A DNA stretch of 64,000 nucleotides, from NCBI GenBank assembly GCA_020161935.1, contig JAIUNI010000001.1, positions 434,001-498,000 of the forward strand. Reading direction: 5' to 3'. The stretch comes from Chloroflexota bacterium (GTDB lineage: Bacteria; Chloroflexota; Anaerolineae; Aggregatilineales; Phototrophicaceae). The notes below the pieces were generated by a model. The model worked only from the letters and a program-made list of their open reading frames with translations. It was not told the origin of the DNA and searched no databases. Below are positions 43,740-53,232 of this stretch, in pieces; the stretch's first letter is position 1; each line of letters starts with the position of its first letter. The translations under genes and the position numbers were made by a program.

Positions 43740-44839
43740 CCGTTTGCTGCCATGCGGTAAGTATTGAGTGCGATTTGAGCTGTTGTTTCCCATCGAAAGG
43801 TTTTTGCCCGGGCTAGCCCTTGTTGGCGTTGATCTTCCCGCCATGTGTCATCCGTCAGTACGCGGTACATGGCCTGTTTGATAGCGAACGGATCATCAGG
43901 GTCAAATTGAAGGCCAACATCGCCGACAACTTCCGGTAACGAAGAACGGTTGCTAACAATCGGTACTGTGCCACAGGCCATCGCTTCCAGCGCCGGAAAG
44001 CCAAAACCTTCGTAGAAGGAGGGGAGCACAAGTATCGAGCCAAGATTATAGACAGCAGGTAAATCCTTATCATCAATATTTTCGCGCCACAAAATGTGCT
44101 TATCTAGCCCTAACTCAGCGATTTTTTGCATGGTTTCGTCAAATAACCACCCGCGCCGACCAACCAAAACTAAAGGCGGTGCATCTGGTAAGTCCGTACG
44201 CAAGAGTTTGTATGCGTGTAGCAACCCAAGGATGTTTTTTCGTGGTTCGAACGTCCCTACAAACAAGATGTATTGATCGGGAAGGTTGAATTGAATACGT
44301 GTCGCTTCTAGAGTTTCTTTGCCCAAAACTTGGAAACGTTCATCAACACCGAGCATATGTACCGCAATTTTTTCGGCTGGCACGTGCAGCATCGTCACGA
44401 GGTCGGATTTTGTCGCCTCGCTGTCGGCCAGAATGTGAACAGCTTGTTTTACAGCAGACTCAATTTGGTCGTTGTAGTAACTGCGGGCATCGGCTGTCAG
44501 ATGCTGAGGGTAATGCATAAACGTCAGGTCATGGACCGTGATAACATGATGCCGCGCACCCCGCAGCGGTGGGATAAAGTCGGGACTGTGAAGAACATCT
44601 AACCCGAAACGGGCTAACTCGACCGATAGCGCAACTCGCTCGAAGCGATGGTGACAGGGTGTCCATAACTGCACCGTCTGGAAGCGCTGTGCGATGCTTT
44701 CTCGTGACTTGCGGCTTTGGAACACCGTATACTGGTTTTCAAGATCAAGTGATTCGAGCGCAGTCACCAGCCGCCGCATATACGTGCTGATGCCGCCAGT
44801 GCGGTAATAAGTGAGGCGTGTGTCAATCCCAATATGCAT
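43736..44839 (-). CDS. Glycosyltransferase family 4 (GT-B)
   Basis: 367 residues from ATG 44839 (MHIGIDTRLTYYRTGGIST); an ATG at 44863 is also possible and neither has a clear ribosome site. Contains LFVGTFEPRKNILGLLHAY and LPSFYEGFGFPALEAMACGTVPI, the classic GT4 EX7E region. First gene of the three-gene operon, divergent from parA across a short gap holding two TATAAT-like boxes. Confidence 0.92.
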   Translation of the reverse strand: MHIGIDTRLTYYRTGGISTYMRRLVTALESLDLENQYTVFQSRKSRESIAQRFQTVQLWTPCHHRFERVALSVELARFGLDVLHSPDFIPPLRGARHHVITVHDLTFMHYPQHLTADARSYYNDQIESAVKQAVHILADSEATKSDLVTMLHVPAEKIAVHMLGVDERFQVLGKETLEATRIQFNLPDQYILFVGTFEPRKNILGLLHAYKLLRTDLPDAPPLVLVGRRGWLFDETMQKIAELGLDKHILWRENIDDKDLPAVYNLGSILVLPSFYEGFGFPALEAMACGTVPIVSNRSSLPEVVGDVGLQFDPDDPFAIKQAMYRVLTDDTWREDQRQQGLARAKTFRWETTAQIALNTYRMAANG

Positions 44840-44928
44840 AGTTCGCAAAGTATAATGGTTCATAAGCCAACAATCCAGCCTTTTGGGGTATAATCGCTTT
44901 TATTCCCTCTTACCATTTGGATGTGTGC

Positions 44929-45702
44929 GTGACCCAGACAATTGCGATTGCTAACCAAAAAGGTGGGGTAGGCAAAACCACCACCGTGCTTAACTTGGGG
45001 TTGGCACTCGCCAATCGCGGCAAGCGCGTTTTAATGGTTGACCTAGACCCCCAAGCCAGCTTGACCACGTTTATGGGCTTTGACCCCTACCGTTTGCAGC
45101 GCAGCAGTTATTCACTTCTGATGTACCCTGAGATCTCTTTGGTGCGGGTCATGCAAACGATTAGTTCGTTGGTTGCGCTACTGCCCGGCAGCGTCGATTT
45201 AGCCACAGCCGCAATTCGCATGGTACAGGAACAGCACCCATTGGGTCGTTTGCGTAGTGGCCTACGAGAACACCAATTTACGTTCGATTTTATTCTAATC
45301 GATACGCCGCCCGGGCTAAATGTTTTGACGGTTGCGGCGTTGTTTGCGGCTGACCAACTGATTATCCCCGTTCAATGCAACTACGGAGCGATGCACGGCA
45401 TCAAGGCCATACAGGACATCATCCGCCATGTGCGTGAAGGCATGGGAAATTCGGATTTGATGCTGCGCGGGGTCTTACCAACCTTTTTTGATCGTGAATC
45501 AGTATTTACGGCGAAGATTCTTGCGGATATGCGCGTTTTACTACCGGGGCAGGTATTTAATACCCATATTCCCTTTGATTCGCATGTCGCGGATGCTCCC
45601 CATACTGGAAAGTCGGTCATTGATTACGCGCCGGAAAGCCCCGGTGCCGCTGCCTATCGACTGCTGGCGGAAGAGCTGCTTACGCCTAAAGCCACCGATT
45701 GA
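44929..45702 (+). CDS. ParA-family ATPase (orphan)
   Basis: 257 residues from GTG 44929; a TTG at 44917 is in frame. Deviant Walker A KGGVGKTTT, VDLDPQASLT and the Walker B IDTPPGLN are intact. A TATAAT is at 44889-44894. No parB or centromere-like repeats are beside it, so it may position a cellular cargo rather than segregate DNA. Its end overlaps the converging solute-binding gene by 17 bases. Confidence 0.9.
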   Translation: MTQTIAIANQKGGVGKTTTVLNLGLALANRGKRVLMVDLDPQASLTTFMGFDPYRLQRSSYSLLMYPEISLVRVMQTISSLVALLPGSVDLATAAIRMVQEQHPLGRLRSGLREHQFTFDFILIDTPPGLNVLTVAALFAADQLIIPVQCNYGAMHGIKAIQDIIRHVREGMGNSDLMLRGVLPTFFDRESVFTAKILADMRVLLPGQVFNTHIPFDSHVADAPHTGKSVIDYAPESPGAAAYRLLAEELLTPKATD

Positions 45703-46492
45703 GAATTTCATCCACTCGTTTAGCGTCGATCATTTCTTTAAGGGCTTCGTTGACGGTGCGCCACGTATTTCCACGTTGTGTGCTGAGGGCGATTGCGAAA
45801 AGAGTATCGCTCACCTGTGTTTCTACAGTTTCAAATGCCTTATGTTGGCGTAAATAAAGCCGACCGCTGATCGCGTCCACCAATGCGGCATTACTGTCGC
45901 CTAAGCGAACAGCATCAAGGGCGATTTCAGGGGTCTCATAAGGCATCAAAACATAAGGGTCAATTCGCCGTAACCAGTCGCGGGCGAACAAATTCGCGTC
46001 CGAGCCAAATTCAAACGCTAATGAATGCCCGCTTAAATTATCCATTGTTGTGATCGGTTGTACTTCAGGGGTGATGAGCATGAGACCGGCGTTAAAGTAC
46101 GGTACTGTATAGAGGACATCGCTGCTGCGTGAGTAGTCGATGGGCAGCGCGGAGATGAGCATATCGACCTGATCGATCTTCAACGAGTCATAAAGCCCAT
46201 CATAGCCCATATTGATGAAGCGAACCGGAATATTCAATTTTTCTCCAAGTGCAATCCCAAGATCAATATCAACCCCAAAAAGACTGTCGGCTGTAGCTGT
46301 AGCAAATGGCGGGTAGCTGGCATCTACACCGATCCGAATTTCACCGTAGGGGAATAGTTCTTTAACAGGCGCACCGGGGCGAATAACTGAGTGCCATCTC
46401 AACACGAAAAGGGTACCCGCAAGCACCCATATCCACAGCAAGAGACTAAGAGCTATCGCACCAGATGTTATTGTACGGGCGCGGGTAGCCAC
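45686..46492 (-). CDS. Membrane-anchored amino-acid-type solute-binding protein
   Basis: 268 residues, GTG start. One N-terminal membrane segment (SGAIALSLLLWIWVLAGTLF), then a PBPb domain: IRIGVDASYPPFATATADSLFGVDIDLGIALGEKL, VDMLISALPI. No transporter membrane or ATPase gene is adjacent, so it could be a stand-alone sensor or binding protein. Overlaps the end of the glycoside hydrolase gene by 25 bases. Confidence 0.88.
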   Translation of the reverse strand: MATRARTITSGAIALSLLLWIWVLAGTLFVLRWHSVIRPGAPVKELFPYGEIRIGVDASYPPFATATADSLFGVDIDLGIALGEKLNIPVRFINMGYDGLYDSLKIDQVDMLISALPIDYSRSSDVLYTVPYFNAGLMLITPEVQPITTMDNLSGHSLAFEFGSDANLFARDWLRRIDPYVLMPYETPEIALDAVRLGDSNAALVDAISGRLYLRQHKAFETVETQVSDTLFAIALSTQRGNTWRTVNEALKEMIDAKRVDEILNRWL

Positions 46493-47646
46493 AGTTGACT
46501 GCTTTCTTCTTTTCCCCGCGCGTAGGCTTGAACAGCGTAGTAAATAGGGGTGAGTTCGAAATCGGGCGTGATGAGTGCGAAGTTATCAGGGTAACTGCGA
46601 GTATTTGCCGGATACCGCAAAACCCATAGACAAAGTTTATCTAACCACGGCCAATTATTTTCTGCCCACTGAAAGGCATTTACCGTATAAGCTACCCGCT
46701 GCGAGGGACGCACGGCTTTCGTCCAGCGGGGATTGTCGTTCCAACCACTTTCGGTGATATATACCGGTTTTTGCGGGTCATCATGTTCCAACATGACCTG
46801 ATGCAGGAGTTCTGCCCGCCGGAAATTAAGGTCAGTCGCTGATGGAATGGCTTCCGGTGCTTCGGTAAAGCCATAGGTATGCATCGCTAAAGCATCGAAA
46901 TAAGGTGCGGCACCTGCCTCGTAAAGATTTTTAAGATATAATATATCGTTTAATCCATTTGGGCTGCCCTCTGGTTCAAGGGTTGGCGCTAATGGAGCGG
47001 CTAAAATGACGATGTTTGGATTCGCTGTGTGTGCGGGTACGTAAACGGCTTCTAACAGCTTTGCATATCCGGCAGCTTCAACTGGACGATACCCCCATTC
47101 GAACGACAGGTTCGGTTCGTTCCAGATGATGATATGGTCAACCGTCCCTGCATAACGTTGGGCAAAGGCAGCGACAAAATTACTGAAATCTTGAAAAGAT
47201 TTTTCCGGGAGGTAATTTAATGTGGTTTGGACATCATCTTCTTGGCGCGCCCATTCGGGTACAAGTCCCATACGAGCAATGATTTGCAGTCCTTGATTTT
47301 TCGCGTGGCGGACGATGCGGTCGAATGATGCCCAACTATATTGTCCCCGAGCTGGTTCACCATATGCCCAAGGAAAAAACTCAACGATGGTTGTCGCTCC
47401 CATTTCCCGCACAAGTTGTAATGAACGCTGAATTTTCCACTCATAGACTTCATCGATGAGGCGTGTGTGAACACAAACCATTGGCTTTAGGGTTTCAACC
47501 GTTTGTTGAGTCTCAAGCGGCGCACGAGCTGGTACTGCCGAAAGAGAAGACAGACATAAATAAACAGCACAAATACGAAGAATCCATGAAAAATTCCGGC
47601 CTGTGGGATAAAAGGCGCTTCTTAACCACTGAATAGTTTCGACCAT
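46468..47646 (-). CDS. Secreted glycoside hydrolase, clan A (cellulase/GH39-like)
   Basis: 392 residues with an N-terminal signal-type segment (WILRICAVYLCLSSLSAVPA, about residues 21-40). TIM-barrel signatures: the acid/base in IIIWNEPNLSFEWG and the nucleophile in YITESGWNDN. The family hydrolyses beta-glycosides; substrate not identifiable. Co-transcribed with the solute-binding gene that follows. Confidence 0.88.
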   Translation of the reverse strand: MVETIQWLRSAFYPTGRNFSWILRICAVYLCLSSLSAVPARAPLETQQTVETLKPMVCVHTRLIDEVYEWKIQRSLQLVREMGATTIVEFFPWAYGEPARGQYSWASFDRIVRHAKNQGLQIIARMGLVPEWARQEDDVQTTLNYLPEKSFQDFSNFVAAFAQRYAGTVDHIIIWNEPNLSFEWGYRPVEAAGYAKLLEAVYVPAHTANPNIVILAAPLAPTLEPEGSPNGLNDILYLKNLYEAGAAPYFDALAMHTYGFTEAPEAIPSATDLNFRRAELLHQVMLEHDDPQKPVYITESGWNDNPRWTKAVRPSQRVAYTVNAFQWAENNWPWLDKLCLWVLRYPANTRSYPDNFALITPDFELTPIYYAVQAYARGKEESSQLWLPAPVQ

Positions 47647-47795
47647 AGTATGATGAGAATAGCATGGTATATCACAAAAAGCATGAGGTAATGAAATATA
47701 GGGTTACAATAATGTAATATACCTATTCTTAATACCGTGCATAAAAGTAATAGACCTACAGTGAGAATGAGTGCTTTGAATACGAGCGATACGAT

Positions 47796-49277
47796 ATGCG
47801 ATTATTTGTAAGCTATGCAAGGGTGGATAAATCTTTTTGCCAGCAAATCATGGAAACCCTAGATGTTCATGATGTCTGGTACGATCATCGAATCGCAGCC
47901 GGTCAGAAATGGTGGGAAGAGATTCTCAAGCGGCTGACGTGGTGCGATGGTTTTGTGTACCTTCTGTCTAAAGAGTCGGTTACATCCGAATATTGCAAGC
48001 AAGAATTTGAAATCGCTCTCCGCTTAGGAAAGCATATATTCCCCGTCCTTATTCACCCGAATGCACCGCTCGAAGGTGATTTGAAGGACATCCAATATGC
48101 CGACTTTAGTCACGGTATTGATGTTCGTGCAGTCAAACAACTTCTGAATGCGATCCACTTAGCCGAACGTGATCCTAAACCCTCACCTGCGCCTGTAGCA
48201 GCATTACCCGGTGCGACTACCCAACCGCCAGCACTCGATGAGGAAAATGTTATCGACGAAGCTGCGGAAGCGCTTGAAGTGGGTAATTTTGACCGTGCGG
48301 TCTACCTCCTAAAGACTGCACAGGAAAGTGGCTATGCTTCTAAGTTCATCGACTTAAACGCGGTTATTAAGGAAGCTGAGGCGGCGCTCGAAAAGCAGGC
48401 TTATCTCCGTAACGCTGAACGCGAATATCGCCCGATTGTGGCATTGATTAAGCGGCAGCGTACTTTTCATATCGGTTGTAAAGCGTTCAATGATTTTCGG
48501 AAAGACTTTCCTGACTACGACCCTGATGGTTTAGCTGCACTGTGTTTGATGCCGACCGTTCCTGTTTGGTGTGATATTCCGGCGGGTGAGGTGGTTATCG
48601 AGCGGGAGCGCAAGCGGGTTATCTATCATGTTGAGTCTTACAAAATTAGTAAGTTCCCGATCACAAATGAGCAGTATCAGGCCTTCATTGATGCTCCAGA
48701 CGGATATGTGAACGACAAATGGTGGAATTTTTCGACAGAAGCCTGTGAGTGGCATAAGTCGCACCCTAAACCGCTTGCCCCGAAGTTCGCGGATAAGAAG
48801 GATATGCCTAGAGGATATGTTTGCTGGTATGAGGCGATGGCCTTCTGCTTGTGGCTCAGTGCAAAGACAGGACACAAAATTACACTGCCAACCGAACAGC
48901 AGTGGCAGCGTGCCGCACAGGGCGATACGAACAATCGCTACCCGTGGGGATCGAAGTTTGATAAGACTTTTTGCAATACCAGCGAGTCCGGTATTAAGGC
49001 AACCACACCTGTCGGCCAATATCCACAGGGCGCAAGCCCTTACGGGGTTTATGACATGGCGGGCAATGTTTGGGAATGGTGCCTAACGAAACACGTTGCT
49101 CAACCGCCTAGCACAACAGGCATATTGCCGGCTGCTCCACCTACCAACAATTACATTGTTCGTGGCGGTTCATTTTTGGGTTCGTCTGAACGCGCTAAGA
49201 ACACGTTCCACTTCAAGTTAGACCCCGTGTATCGTTACTTCACGATTGGTTTCCGGGTTGTGATGCTCAATTCCTAA
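47796..49277 (+). CDS. TIR domain fused to FGE/sulfatase-modifying-factor-like domain
   Basis: 493 residues. N-terminal TIR (TIR_2) domain: MRLFVSYARVD, VWYDHRIAAGQKWW and SVTSEYCKQEFEIAL with the candidate catalytic Glu. A linker and helical repeat (about 150-230) lead to a formylglycine-generating-enzyme-like domain: FPITNEQYQAFI, LPTEQQWQRAA, GVYDMAGNVWEW, VRGGSF. The active-site cysteines that normally follow RGGSF are absent (LGSSERAK instead), so it probably binds ligands through the C-lectin-like fold rather than making formylglycine. TIR NADase activity is possible but unproven. Confidence 0.9.
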   Translation: MRLFVSYARVDKSFCQQIMETLDVHDVWYDHRIAAGQKWWEEILKRLTWCDGFVYLLSKESVTSEYCKQEFEIALRLGKHIFPVLIHPNAPLEGDLKDIQYADFSHGIDVRAVKQLLNAIHLAERDPKPSPAPVAALPGATTQPPALDEENVIDEAAEALEVGNFDRAVYLLKTAQESGYASKFIDLNAVIKEAEAALEKQAYLRNAEREYRPIVALIKRQRTFHIGCKAFNDFRKDFPDYDPDGLAALCLMPTVPVWCDIPAGEVVIERERKRVIYHVESYKISKFPITNEQYQAFIDAPDGYVNDKWWNFSTEACEWHKSHPKPLAPKFADKKDMPRGYVCWYEAMAFCLWLSAKTGHKITLPTEQQWQRAAQGDTNNRYPWGSKFDKTFCNTSESGIKATTPVGQYPQGASPYGVYDMAGNVWEWCLTKHVAQPPSTTGILPAAPPTNNYIVRGGSFLGSSERAKNTFHFKLDPVYRYFTIGFRVVMLNS

Positions 49278-49314
49278 CTAACTCCATTCCTGACGGTTTT
49301 ACGCTACCTACTGG

Positions 49315-49725
49315 TTAATTTTGCGAAAAACGAGGCCGTTTAGGTTTTTCCTGCGTTGTAACCTGTTCAGGTTGCTGAGGTGCCGCCGATTGAGGCACTT
49401 CGGATGGGGCTAGCGCTTCTAAGGCCGACCATAACATGCTGGAAAGCATTAAGAAATCAAAGGGAAGTAGGTGAAGCCCACTTTCACCTACCCAAAGCTC
49501 AATACAGCCATCATCGGTTTGTATAAGCCGATTTTGATCGCTGGCGATATTCATATTTTCAAGCGTGGCTTGGCTGATGAATTCGATTAGCTGCATGAAT
49601 CTTGGCTCATCAAAACGCAAGGTTGTATTATTCCATATCACACGGACCATCTGATGCTGCGGGTAGTGCAGTACGGTTCGATATTGGGAGAGTTGGGCAA
49701 TGATCTGAAAACAGGGTTGATTCAT
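49315..49725 (-). CDS. Protein of unknown function, coupled to flavodoxin
   Basis: 136 residues from ATG 49725, which overlaps the flavodoxin stop by 4 bases; an upstream in-frame start would lie inside flavodoxin. It has no family I recognise; contains hydrophobic strands VRVIWNNTTLRFDE and IELWVGESGLHLLPFDF and a Pro/Gln-rich tail. Coupling suggests a role linked to the flavodoxin. Confidence 0.75.
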   Translation of the reverse strand: MNQPCFQIIAQLSQYRTVLHYPQHQMVRVIWNNTTLRFDEPRFMQLIEFISQATLENMNIASDQNRLIQTDDGCIELWVGESGLHLLPFDFLMLSSMLWSALEALAPSEVPQSAAPQQPEQVTTQEKPKRPRFSQN

Positions 49726-50258
49726 GACACAACCTCTTGCTGGATCTTGAATTCTTTCAGCACCTGCACTGTCCACTGCTTAATTCTTGAGGTGGTGAGT
49801 TCCGGTTGCCCATCTTCATCAATCCCCAGCCCAAGAAATTTGCCCTCATACTCGGCTAGTGACTCGTTGAACTGGTAGCCGTCTGTTGACCATAACCCGA
49901 TAATATCCGCCCCTTTTTCAAGAAAAGCTTCTGCCAATAGGCCCACTGCATCCAAAAAGTTGAACCCGTAGCCGTTTTGGTCGCCCAACCCGAAGATTGC
50001 GATGCGTTTGGTTGTCATGTCGGCATCCACGATTTTAGGCAGGAAAAACTCCCAATCGTCTTGCAGTTGGCCTGTGTTCCATGTGGGGATACCGCAGATT
50101 AAATATTCATAGCTCATGAACTGTTCAACGGATGTTGCACCAATATTATGAATGTCCACCAGTTCAGGATTCAGTTTGTCGAATTCTGTTTTCATCTCGT
50201 AAGCCACGTCTTCGGTGTGTCCGGTACTGCTGCCGAAGAATAATCCGATTGCTGCCAT
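49722..50258 (-). CDS. Flavodoxin, long-chain type
   Basis: 178 residues. FMN phosphate loop GLFFGSSTGHTEDVA, the WNTGQLQDDW segment that stacks on the flavin, and GLGDQNGYGFNF. Carries low-potential electrons. No nif or other partner genes lie nearby. Confidence 0.94.
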   Translation of the reverse strand: MAAIGLFFGSSTGHTEDVAYEMKTEFDKLNPELVDIHNIGATSVEQFMSYEYLICGIPTWNTGQLQDDWEFFLPKIVDADMTTKRIAIFGLGDQNGYGFNFLDAVGLLAEAFLEKGADIIGLWSTDGYQFNESLAEYEGKFLGLGIDEDGQPELTTSRIKQWTVQVLKEFKIQQEVVS

Positions 50259-50683
50259 TGGTTTGTTCCTGCTGTGATATGCAAGTGAATAGATGAGGCA
50301 GATGGTATCGGAAGATTAGGGAGTGGGTCTACACGTTTGATTAAGTGTCGATTTTCCCCTGATTAGGATTTGATAGAGGGCGAGGGTAAAGGTTGATTGT
50401 AAGAGCGGATAATCTTCTGGCTATCGCTTCGACGAAAGGAAAGTGAATAGGCATTAAATAAGATTGTTCGATTATGTGGGAACAAATAAAAAGCGCGATT
50501 AAGTTTAATCGAGGTTGGATTTAGTTAAAACAATTGCACATTTACGGTATTGCACGCGATCATGTGTAATACTTGAAATATATCTGAATATCATCATGAT
50601 TTTCAGATTGTGATTAGTTGTACAATGATAATATTGTCAGTTGCAGAGCATGTCTCAGATATGTTCCATATCTCAAAGGAGAG
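50259..50683. other. AT-rich intergenic region
   Basis: I see no gene. Possible promoter elements for the kinase (TACAAT at about 50621, inside TTGTACAATGATAATATTGTC, an inverted repeat) lie about 55 bases upstream of its start. Confidence 0.45.
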
Positions 50684-52093
50684 ATGAGGTTAAGCCTCAA
50701 AACTGTGGTTGCCATGCAAAACACTATGTCTGATTCACCCGCGCCTGTCGTGTCGTCCGCATCGTACAAGGACGCTTTTGACCGTATTACGTATAACAGT
50801 TTGATAACGATCACACCCGGTCTGAGCATCATGTATCTGTTGTTTACCTTCCTACATTTGTTTACGGTGTCACCCGAACTTGAAATCCCATTAATTATTA
50901 TTGATGGCTTTTCGGCGATACCTCTGATCGCACTGTATATCATACTAAAACGGTATTCACTGCCAGTTCGATGGGCAAATCCACTTGGGGTAGGCATTGC
51001 ACTACTGGTTCTGATTAATGGTTGGTCAACGCTGTATGTAACCAATGATATTCAGACTACGAATAACATGATGCTCGCTATTGTTGGGTTTGCGATTTTT
51101 CTAGTGTCGTGGCGTTGGCTAACATTTACAATTGTTTTTGGTTGGGTTGGATGGCTTCTGACTGTTGCTCTGATGACAAATATATCCAATCTACAGTCAT
51201 ATAGTTTTGGGTTGTTTGCGGCTACTGCTTTAGCGGTCATCTTTCATGCGGTTCGGGTACATACACTGCGTCGTCTTGAAGAACAAACGAATCGCTTACG
51301 AGAAACGAATACGGCTTTGGAAATGGCGAAGCGCGACGCAGAAACAGCCAATCGGCTGAAAAGCGAATTTCTTGCGAATATGTCGCATGAACTTCGTACA
51401 CCACTGAATGCTATCTTGGGATATTCGCAATTGCAGCTTAACGGTATGGCCGGGGAACTTCCCGAAAAAGCAAAAGTCTTTCAAGAGCGCGTTCTGTTGA
51501 ATGCTAAAGATTTGCTGCGACTGATTAATGACTTGCTCGATGTGTCCAAAATCGAGGCGGGGCGTATGGAACTGGTCGCAAAATCTGTTAATCTTCACGC
51601 ATTGTTCGATGATATTGAAAAACAAAATCGTGTACTGGCAACTGATAAAGGTCTCGATTTTTCGATCAGTATTGATAAGACTTTACCGGAAACGATCATT
51701 GGTGATGAAATGCGTATTAAGCAAATTATCACTAACTTGGTGTCGAATGCGATTAAGTTTACAAAGGCTGGATCGGTCACATTACGAGTACAAAAAGCCA
51801 ATGACCATGTATGGCGGATCAGCATCATTGATACCGGTATCGGTATTCCCCCCCATTTACATGATGTGGTGTTTGATGAGTTCCGGCAAGTAGAAGCGAG
51901 TGCCAACAATCAACAAACAGGTACGGGTTTGGGCTTATCAATTGTACGCCGATTAGTGGTTATGATGGGGGGCAGTATTACGTTGAGGAGCGAATCGGGA
52001 CAGGGTACAGAGTTTACGATCTTATTGCCTATTGAAACATCCTACACCGTCGTCGAAACTGTTGAGGAGAAAATAGATGCAATTGCTTCTTGA
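50684..52093 (+). CDS. Membrane histidine kinase
   Basis: 469 residues from ATG 50684 (AAAGGAG immediately upstream; the frame opens 22 codons earlier). About six membrane spans in residues 25-190, then a short coiled coil, the HisKA motif [16 protein letters not shown] and ATPase boxes [26 protein letters not shown]. The sensor is the membrane region itself (no PAS). It overlaps the first receiver gene by 17 bases, so it probably phosphorylates one or more of the three receivers behind it. Confidence 0.93.
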   Translation: MRLSLKTVVAMQNTMSDSPAPVVSSASYKDAFDRITYNSLITITPGLSIMYLLFTFLHLFTVSPELEIPLIIIDGFSAIPLIALYIILKRYSLPVRWANPLGVGIALLVLINGWSTLYVTNDIQTTNNMMLAIVGFAIFLVSWRWLTFTIVFGWVGWLLTVALMTNISNLQSYSFGLFAATALAVIFHAVRVHTLRRLEEQTNRLRETNTALEMAKRDAETANRLKSEFLANMSHELRTPLNAILGYSQLQLNGMAGELPEKAKVFQERVLLNAKDLLRLINDLLDVSKIEAGRMELVAKSVNLHALFDDIEKQNRVLATDKGLDFSISIDKTLPETIIGDEMRIKQIITNLVSNAIKFTKAGSVTLRVQKANDHVWRISIIDTGIGIPPHLHDVVFDEFRQVEASANNQQTGTGLGLSIVRRLVVMMGGSITLRSESGQGTEFTILLPIETSYTVVETVEEKIDAIAS

Positions 52094-52475
52094 CAAGTGG
52101 ACGGTGTTGATCGTCGACGATCACTATGACAATGTAATGATTGCCCAAACGATGCTTGAATATCATGGGGCGACCGTGCGAATTGCGAACGATGGAGAAG
52201 GCGGTTTAGCATTACTGCGCGAAACCGTACCCACTATCATTTTGCTTGACCTTTCGATGCCGGTTATGAATGGCTGGGATATGTTAAAGCAGATCCGGAA
52301 AATGCCTCAATTAGCCCATGTTCCGGTTATTGCAGTTACCGCACACGCTATGGATGGAGACAAGGCTAAAGTCTTGGATGCAGGATTTGATGAGTACGTT
52401 TCCAAGCCATATAACGTTGAGCAGCTCATATCGACAATGGAAACAACTCTTCAGCACAAACAGACTGGTAGATAA
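52077..52475 (+). CDS. Single-domain response regulator
   Basis: 132 residues, receiver only. Acid pair VDDH, phospho-acceptor D58 in ILLDLSMP, switch Thr in AVTAHA and Lys in VSKPY. GAGGAG lies 8 bases upstream of the ATG. No output domain. Confidence 0.93.
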   Translation: MQLLLDKWTVLIVDDHYDNVMIAQTMLEYHGATVRIANDGEGGLALLRETVPTIILLDLSMPVMNGWDMLKQIRKMPQLAHVPVIAVTAHAMDGDKAKVLDAGFDEYVSKPYNVEQLISTMETTLQHKQTGR

Positions 52476-52478
52476 AAT

Positions 52479-52856
52479 ATGATTAAAAGAGACTGGCGTG
52501 TCATTGTCGTCGAAGATAACTACGACGATCTCCAAGTGATCCTCACCGTTTTCGAATACTATGGAATCGAAGCACATGGGGTAAGCAGTGCGAGGGAGTG
52601 CGGTGATTTATTGCGGAACTTACATCCGCAAGCGGTTGTGACGGATCTTGCTATGCCCAATGCCGATGGGTGGGATATTTTGGCTTTAGTTCGCGAGCAT
52701 GACCCTAAACACGATATTGCTGTTGCCGCTATGACCTCTTACCATTCGGATAAACTTGCTGAAAAAGTTTATCAAAGAGGGTTTGATGAGTATTTTCCCA
52801 AACCAATCGACCCTCATGAGTTCATTGTGCGCTTAGAAGCAATGGTTCAGAAGTGA
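52479..52856 (+). CDS. Single-domain response regulator
   Basis: 125 residues. VEDNYDD, D56 in VVTDLAMP, and the Lys in FPKPID. Three bases after the first receiver. Receiver only, so it acts by protein contact or in a phosphorelay. Confidence 0.92.
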   Translation: MIKRDWRVIVVEDNYDDLQVILTVFEYYGIEAHGVSSARECGDLLRNLHPQAVVTDLAMPNADGWDILALVREHDPKHDIAVAAMTSYHSDKLAEKVYQRGFDEYFPKPIDPHEFIVRLEAMVQK

Positions 52857-52860
52857 TTAT

Positions 52861-53232
52861 ATGACATCCGATAAGCAGATTTTCATCGCCGAAGACAACA
52901 CCGATATGCAAGAAATTTATCGCACGATATTTGTCGATTTGACTGACAGTATCCATCTTGTGAAAGATGGGATAGAGGCGATAAAGTACCTATCGGCAAA
53001 CACCCCTAACCTAATGATCTTGGATATTAACATGCCGGGGATGTCGGGATTAGAGGTTTTGAGACACATCAAGCAGGAAGACCGGTTTTCGGATGTTAAA
53101 ACAATTATCGTTACAAGTAACGCACCAGCGATGAATTCCGAAATATCGTCTTTAGCTGATCTGTTTGTTACCAAACCGGTCGATGTTTTCCATCTAAAAA
53201 TTCTAGCCGAGCGACTACTTTCCCAAGCGTGA
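52861..53232 (+). CDS. Single-domain response regulator
   Basis: 123 residues. AEDNTDM, D55 in ILDINMPG, IVTSNA and TKPVD. Third consecutive receiver. Its last 18 bases overlap, tail to tail, the end of the recombinase gene that runs out of the mobile element, marking the last chromosomal gene before the insertion. Confidence 0.92.
   Translation: MTSDKQIFIAEDNTDMQEIYRTIFVDLTDSIHLVKDGIEAIKYLSANTPNLMILDINMPGMSGLEVLRHIKQEDRFSDVKTIIVTSNAPAMNSEISSLADLFVTKPVDVFHLKILAERLLSQA

Noticed and set aside
47796..49277. Diversity-generating retroelement target
   Set aside because: The FGE-like fold would fit, but there is no reverse transcriptase or template repeat in the window.
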